Positions 61,901-64,000 of a stretch of DNA of 64,000 nt are shown one piece after another (position 1 is the first letter of the stretch; the number at the start of each line of letters is the position of its first letter). Source of the DNA: a bacterium (GTDB lineage: Bacteria; Vulcanimicrobiota; Xenobia; Xenobiales; JADMJV01); NCBI GenBank assembly GCA_018266105.1, contig JAFEBA010000013.1:18354-82353 (forward strand), in the 5' to 3' direction. Position numbers and translations under genes: made by a program. The notes beneath the pieces were generated by a model. The model had not been told where the DNA came from. It worked only from the letters and a program-made list of their open reading frames with translations, and ran no database searches.

Positions 61901-64000
61901 GCGTGACCGTCACACAGCTCACTACGGCCAACTGCGGCGTGGCTCCCATCACCGTGACCGGCGTGACGGCTACGGGTGACGTATGCGTGGCCGTTCTCGG
62001 CGGTGGTAGCCTGAACATTCTCCAGGATGTGGCCTCCACCACCGGCTCTGCCGCCGTCTATGCCGATCAGGACGTGAACTTCAACAGTGCTACGGGGGCC
62101 GGACAGGTTCGTGCCTCCACGCTGGCCAGTGTGGTCACTCAGAACGGCGCCATTAGCGATAACCGTGCCTCCCTGGCCCCTGAGGCCGACGTGCAGGCAG
62201 CTAACGTAGCTCTGCGGGCCGGCACCAGCATTGGTGCCGCCGGCAACCCGTTGGAAATCAACGCCACCAATCTGGCGGCGCGGGCCAGTAACGGTGGGGC
62301 AAATATCGATGACATCGGCGGCGGTGTGACCGTCACCAGTCTCTCCACTGCCAATTGCGGAACCTTCCCGGTCACTCGCATCGACGGCGTTACCGCCACT
62401 GGTGACGTGTGCGTGGCCGCCACCAACAGCGGAGACCTGATCGTGGACGAAGAGATTCGCTCCAGCGCCGGCAATGTTGCTGCTTACGCCTTTGGTAGTG
62501 TCAATCTGCGCGATGGAGGACCCAACACCGGCGGACAGATCCGTAGTGACGCCGCTGCTGGTCTAGCCAGTGTGGTGGCCCAGAATGGCGCTATTCAAGA
62601 CAATCGCGTCTCCGTCGCTCCGGAGGCAGATGTCCAGGCCAACAGCGTGGTGCTGGTAGCCGGCACCGACATAGGCGCCGCCCTCAATCCACTAGAAATT
62701 GATGCTACCAACCTGGCCGGTCGGGCCACCAACGGAATGGCCAATATCGACGATGTGGCCGGCGGCGTGACCGTCACCAGCGTATCGACCATTGCTTGCG
62801 GCGACTTCCCAATCACTCCCATTAGTGGCGTCTCGGCCACCGGCAACTTGTGCGTGGCTGCCACCAACAGTGGCGACCTGAACATTCTGCAAGACATCGT
62901 CTCCACTGGCGCCAACGTGGCCGTCTACGCCTTTAACAATGTGCTCTTCAATGGCGTTGCGCCGGCTGGACAGATTCGCGCCGCCGATACCGCCAGCGTG
63001 GTGGCCCACAACGGTTCGATCGTGGACAATCGCGGGGGAGCGACGCCGGATATCGTCTCCCAGAGCCTGGGCATCTTTACCAGCGGCAACGTGGGCACGC
63101 CCGCTCAGCCGTTGGAGCTGGATGTCGTAAATCTGGCAATTCGCGCCAATAACGGGGGAGTCGTCTTCACCGATACCGCCAACGGGGTGACCGTCACCAG
63201 CATCAGCACGCTGGGCTGCGGTGATCTTCCCGCAGGTCGCATCGACGGCGTAACCGCTACGGGCGACGTCTGTCTGGCTGCCATCAATGGTGGCTCGATC
63301 ACTATTCGTGAAAATGTTGCCTCGGACACGGGTATCACGGCTGTCTACGCGGCTGATAGCGTGAACTTCCAGAATGGCACCAACACAGTGGCCCAGGTGC
63401 GCAGCACCACCACCGCAAGCATGGTGGCCGACAACGGTGCCATCAACGACAACCGCACCACGGCCTCCCCGGAGGCTGACGTGCAGGCCGCTAACGTGGT
63501 TCTGCGGGCTGGCACCAGCATCGGTGCGGCCGGTAATCCGTTGGAAGTCGATGCCACCAATCTGGCGGCGCGGGCTGCCAACGGCGTGGCCAACATCGAC
63601 GATGTGGCCGGCGGTGTGACCGTGACCAGCCTGAACACCGTGGCATGCGGTCCCTTCCCGGTGACCCGCATCGACGGTGTGACTGCGACCGGCGACGTGT
63701 GCGTGGCCGCCACCAACAGCGGCGACCTGACCATTCGCGAGGATGTGGCCTCGGATGCCGGCGTGGCAGCCGTCTACGCCTTCAACAACATCAACCTGGA
63801 GAACGGTACCAACACGGCGGCCCAGGTGCGCAGCACCACCACCGCCAGCCTGGTGGCCCAGAACGGTGGCATCAACGACAATCGCACCACGGGTGCTCCG
63901 GAAGCCGACGTGCAGGCGGCCAACGTGGTCCTGCGGGCCGGCACCAGCATCGGCGCGGCCGGCAATCCGTTGGAAGTCGACGCCACCAACCTGGCGGCGC
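49957..64000 (+). CDS. Giant TpsA (filamentous-haemagglutinin-like) exoprotein, 3' end outside window
   Basis: The frame opens at GTG 49957 (GAGGAAA upstream) and has no stop to the end of the window: at least 4,681 residues. A signal peptide (KLSNTALGFALLGLSGVAHA) is followed by a full TPS domain: IVNWNQFSVGANEMVRFLQP, AVILNRVVG, VWLINPNGILFGPGSQINAG and later GRGGFIETSSKG and GGTWLIDPRFINII. The body is Gly/Asn/Thr/Ala-rich repeats expected to fold as a beta-helix, and from ~56.5 kb it becomes regular ~141-residue repeats with Cys pairs. Such proteins act as adhesins or carry effector C-termini. The C-terminal part is not visible. GC content and base composition differ from the rest of the window. 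Confidence 0.95.
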   Translation, partial: MKLGKLSNTALGFALLGLSGVAHANPEGPQVQHGQVDVTGLGSSLVQVLQQSPSAIVNWNQFSVGANEMVRFLQPGQSAVILNRVVGQNPSDILGQIQANGAVWLINPNGILFGPGSQINAGSFLASTLNISNEDFLAGRFNFEQMKNPTTGLPQDLRSVVNQGTITVTDGGYAVLMAPTVLNQGLVIANLGRVVMGAGEKATLSFDAGKLINFRVEGMTGEPGTVVIPQTAVSDLLSQVIKNESVVEAGRLVPNADGSVALVHGSGVLVHEGRTQADGAAGQSAGSVSLEAAQSVVVGPTSRVSAAGHGENSDGGSIRINSDRMTAISPGAQLTAAQGDTGRGGFIETSSKGAAWLQGNVNVGRGGTWLIDPRFINIINGSGGTADGALPTVSGGTGTQTVSETALQGVGAGSSIILQADDTITVNDIADNLINLTSGTSITFTTTSGNFVFADPNDAIQVSGAGNLNLQIGQDIFLGHLVSTGTGTVSMQYGGSVFEQGGAPAIRADNIAFNLQSGAQPLNLDIAGFTGSHPITLNLTTVGGTALNLADGGSNLILTGAGALSTTGTGYRTGITGGTNVTLSRDNNVDIGTTQVGNFNLNTTGGTVTSSGLLTTTNANFTLSAGSLGTAGTPISTAAGNITVTKTNAGNGVFINELDGLNLLDVTLNAGNFQATGNGWNVNFSGGPRTLTGDLTAGGGVADFRLRDTSNNNIQIGGLTGNLVTLASGNTANTSGGSILMSGSTAVTATQLVLTTGGNGQTIGTVAAPILVGPGARLTTGQRNGQIHVRGASGSTLDLSNTGLLSTTGTPGADFSSWIVREFSTRTITFGPGGVGSAASPLTTFQLISAGDVFSDTGVLPDIFAQFVTLRGANIGTAGNNILVALQAGGVLDAFGTSSTFVTIVDNVGALQDLANWVINTGGNSQITANNGVVNVTGNNAFTTTGITTTGGTPAVNVSIQGSTVTLGSGATPFSVTDNQGASDSRVVVNGTTINGGVAGNDLVTQNTNVRLTSGTGGITLDTSTTGGNLTLESLDTGAGAITLTEASTLAGRDLTVRTTGASAATVNFAGGGSVNVGATVSSNAGGLANLHLENTAGSYTIDNIAAAAANVTLFATGNVVENGDPGVDVTASNLYVQSGGNVDLDVALTGAFAGNLTGNLNLDTPGAIRFDGSAIFPGATNFNGATLPGGTFAGGNAVVNATGNYLSGFMQAGGNASVTAASIIDGIDNPTSGNPPLNCPDIVGSTITLTTTGTIGVGGAGTLEVDALNLVVNNGGTANVNDCNTLSSATVNTNAQDWSIGTNNGAQTIQVAAGTMSTTGGVPAIGRVTLNDARAAGNNITLANVDMTGNQLSINVPNAGIQDDSVQTTRVCAANLTLQAATGIGGSGANQDIDTCATGFLTTNVTTASAPTIFSQRDAGGALTVGPGNYTAITNDGIITGRWSGSTYDLNAAGGLNISSTGTGVSLTRTSDIVLGTANVSNAQNIELVSTTGAVLDDNTDGGFAQPDATIDIVAANGRLRGTSVGTAANPIEYTINGTIDAQSSTSGVFLASGQRTEHLVINTPGQDYQVSFLGADSGAAANVSFVSGSLTQTGNAGGTDISLTNRGGGAFNDVTIASAVNNSVAGGQAEFIDIQVQQGSIFRTGPTSSVISDNVSFGSATGSIGTAANPILTTSTNLCASTPAAGQSIFINEADQLQNLLLYYNKPSGNATAEVAVNWLDAAGNPNSLTVAPATGALNGRGNDTNAYLTNGAVDPANTVAGGDIRVGRYTSGTTNPGNTTSLTLRARGGGSILDQAADGFNDNLGQTNFDMGGASSLILTAERGSIGTNANPVEISNSVISAFTPFSGASSGTISLHGVGALVTDTITFQQVYAGGGALSGVPVCAANVFVPPTQTQVAGLSGNGNVQISSNATIRAVDVQAGTSGNDVDGNVRLISRGGGDIQVESVKAIGDAIRVETNAGGNVIDLSPATRNANFSARDLILGMAGAGNFGAPLAKPTLNGIIDVSVENVDGTIGDGGLYLHALSAVTLGGTGLQVNDNTAGTPEPVLVIAEGTTTIGSMVARVNNDANSPIGARVHVETRNGTDLLVGTVDAGSSGFVGLFAGLDSAQLAANNLVARTTATLEDTNAGANNVIAGNVTLVAGGGIGEFDAAGANTNFFEINANSIAAFTTAGSIRVENLSAGTTTIDCITDAVCMAPYNVCGLTATGAGGNIILRSQGDVIINPAVNAATTPINANNLVCIQSVTGSILDNNTVSALDIRADKIGLIANTNVGNPASAFNAPDHFVELDANLLAGRAGNAFNIDDPNGYTVGDLTPFGCPVSGITSGMICLANETGTVTISTPVTASSIVAIYGGQDVDIQNTVSVTGAGGTLSVRAGRDILDNRAAAGADLTADNLVLLAGRNAGAVGNPIEIDANTFAGQAGTAINNILAVTDLGNNVAGAASPNLTLGTLTTIQCTPSDPPVVVRGAQSDVVCLDASAGSLNTNTVANAPIVGTTVSLNAQTDVNLQQSVSAANLAFINARNGLINDTSGSATPVTAATVGLFQGANAPLVMNVAANTLAAHSGGSLTVTDADGFTVGNVTDPCTNTVVTGVSATGDICLAATGASGGIAVAEDVVTTGGNAAVGAAGDIAFSNRGRVRATGANRRVSLQSSGGNIVDNRTAVTSEVAASEVVLRAQNIGAPAGSDGALEIDAATVAAQATSPTGTVRLNDLSGDLVIGTLNTLTCGPNSPVVTVNGVTSPTVTCVNTTGNLDVQQPVTGNTISLRAGGNINLAQTLTASGANSFVGLDAGGTIVDANGTANTDVTANNVLLAARGVTGDVILTIEADTAAAVAGRDINISDPTGLTIASLTDPCFATTVTGATATRDVCVAALGGDLIVDEEMTGRDVGLFARDNVNLRDAGAVTNGQVRATRTASIVASTGAIQDNRASLTPEPDVTGGSVVLSAGTNIGAAGDALEVTGGRLAARANNGIVNLEQIGNDVTVTAINTLNCGAPAALITGVSATGDVCLASRANNLNINRDVRSETGDVAVAIGGNGSLFFNTGATGQVRADQAGRTASISVGGAIIDDGRPQGTVDVQATNVVMRAGNNIQERTGLALGLDADNLAVRSGNRINLNDVSNGFVVTTLNTIACGPQAAVRTDGVVGQNDVCLAATNTGDLIVDEEVRSINGSLGLFAQGSINLRDLGTNTDGQVRANIRASLVANTGAIIDGRTGTAAADVQARDVVLRAATDIGTGNNPLEISGSNLAARANNGVANLSNAAFGVNVTSLVLDTCGGVPTNTRIDGVTATGDVCVAATTGTLNVLEDVASSAGNVALFANNDITLNNGTNTNAQVRSDAANGFASLVPRLGSIVDNRTIGPAADIQATNVVMRAFNNIGAAGNPLEIEATNLAVSALNGLANLTDVSGGVTVTNLVTLNCGTAPVPISGVSAAGDACLATTGGGSVNILQDVSSGTGVAAVYADQDVNFNSTTAAGQVRGSTAASVVAGAGAINDNRADATPDVQATNIVLSAGTSIGGATNPLEIDATNLAARANNGLANITDLAGGVSVGQLTTANCGVAPITVTGVSATGDVCLAATGVFLSLDIVQDVRGANVSLFSQSRIFFNGTATTGRVVATAANGRASVVGQAGVNDNRDADASADITARDIVVVGGQLGNSANAIEIDATNLAVRGGGGGANFNDIAGGVTVTTLTASDCGGFNNTTPISGVTATGSVCVAATNGGSVTLLNDVNGASAAVYADQDVIFAGTATTGVVSAAPPGFRVSVVANAGSIVDNRDADGSADVRGGDIVLVAGNGIGTGTNALEVSATNLAARGGAGGANLNDITGGVTITSVTTIACGNLPATQIDGVTATGDVCVAATGGGSTSILQDVASAAGVAAVYADRNVTFDSVTTAGQVRSTTTASVVAGAGSIADNRVDASADVQAADVVLSAGANIGAGNALELNATNLAARANNGVANLSDLTGGVTVTQLTTANCGVAPITVTGVTATGDVCVAVLGGGSLNILQDVASTTGSAAVYADQDVNFNSATGAGQVRASTLASVVTQNGAISDNRASLAPEADVQAANVALRAGTSIGAAGNPLEINATNLAARASNGGANIDDIGGGVTVTSLSTANCGTFPVTRIDGVTATGDVCVAATNSGDLIVDEEIRSSAGNVAAYAFGSVNLRDGGPNTGGQIRSDAAAGLASVVAQNGAIQDNRVSVAPEADVQANSVVLVAGTDIGAALNPLEIDATNLAGRATNGMANIDDVAGGVTVTSVSTIACGDFPITPISGVSATGNLCVAATNSGDLNILQDIVSTGANVAVYAFNNVLFNGVAPAGQIRAADTASVVAHNGSIVDNRGGATPDIVSQSLGIFTSGNVGTPAQPLELDVVNLAIRANNGGVVFTDTANGVTVTSISTLGCGDLPAGRIDGVTATGDVCLAAINGGSITIRENVASDTGITAVYAADSVNFQNGTNTVAQVRSTTTASMVADNGAINDNRTTASPEADVQAANVVLRAGTSIGAAGNPLEVDATNLAARAANGVANIDDVAGGVTVTSLNTVACGPFPVTRIDGVTATGDVCVAATNSGDLTIREDVASDAGVAAVYAFNNINLENGTNTAAQVRSTTTASLVAQNGGINDNRTTGAPEADVQAANVVLRAGTSIGAAGNPLEVDATNLAA
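56536..64000 (+). repeat. Tandem ~420-430 bp coding repeats in tpsA, each with a conserved Cys pair
   Basis: The codon of the second Cys (in T-G-D-V-C-[VL]-A) recurs at 56962, 57400, 57778, 58216, 58591, 59011, 59440, 59872, 60301, 60718, 61144, 61570, 61984, 62410, 62851, 63271 and 63700. Every spacing is a multiple of 3, mostly 414-441 bp. In the copies I measured (62797/62851 and 63646/63700), a first Cys (ACG) precedes it by exactly 18 residues. Other conserved parts are I-x-D-N-R, EADVQA, G-T-S-I-G-A-A-x-N-P-L-E-[VI] and D-A-T-N-L-A-A-R. The array continues past the window end. Late copies are nearly identical in sequence. Confidence 0.9.

Noticed and set aside
56536..64000. Regular repeats considered as a CRISPR array
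   Set aside because: Units are ~420-430 bp, coding, in frame and all different in detail; there are no short direct repeats with unique spacers and no cas genes.

Overview
The window comes from a GC-rich diderm bacterium. Outer-membrane parts recur: two TolC-type channels, an RND pump and a two-partner secretion (TPS) pair. I cannot assign a phylum. Many small proteins match no family I recognise, which suggests a poorly sampled lineage. I saw no rRNA, tRNA, CRISPR array or insertion sequence.

Layout. 1-1.05 kb: the end of an allantoicase-type gene and a small unknown. 1.1-8.6 kb: one tightly overlapping operon with an ABC exporter, HlyD adaptor, TolC channel, M23-like protein, OmpR regulator and histidine kinase. 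Its ATPase has lost most catalytic motifs and its M23 protein one zinc ligand. 8.5-17.4 kb: mixed housekeeping and redox genes. These include a divergent HxlR/GST pair with a clear operator palindrome, and a peroxiredoxin-like gene with an in-frame TGA followed by a SECIS-like hairpin (10902-11426), read here as a selenoprotein. 16.9-23.4 kb, minus strand: a TolC-MFP-RND-SCO operon with Met/His-rich adaptor ends, possibly for copper. 23.4-46.9 kb: the accessory core. It has about ten glycine-zipper or Ala/Gly-rich proteins, three putative peptidases without signal peptides, a SARP-type regulator, an opine dehydrogenase/EamA exporter/PLP decarboxylase run, and a pseudokinase-like gene. 47.0-64.0 kb: a SapC-family gene, a small DUF6941-like gene, then TpsB and a giant TpsA that runs off the window with at least 4,681 codons and an array of ~141-residue repeats, each carrying a Cys pair.

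The main new signal is regulatory. Nine promoters between 25.7 and 46.0 kb share one architecture: two TCACGC-like hexamers exactly 11 bp apart, a 19-bp gap (20 bp in one), then a TAnnnT-like -10 box. They stand before genes whose proteins mostly begin M-[K/Q/I/L/M]-I followed by a Pro-rich disordered segment. A SARP gene lies downstream of one of these promoters, and SARP and PhoB-type winged helices bind direct repeats of 11-bp period. I infer one co-regulated set: a SARP-controlled group of short-leader proteins and hydrolases of unknown function, probably acting at or beyond the cell envelope.
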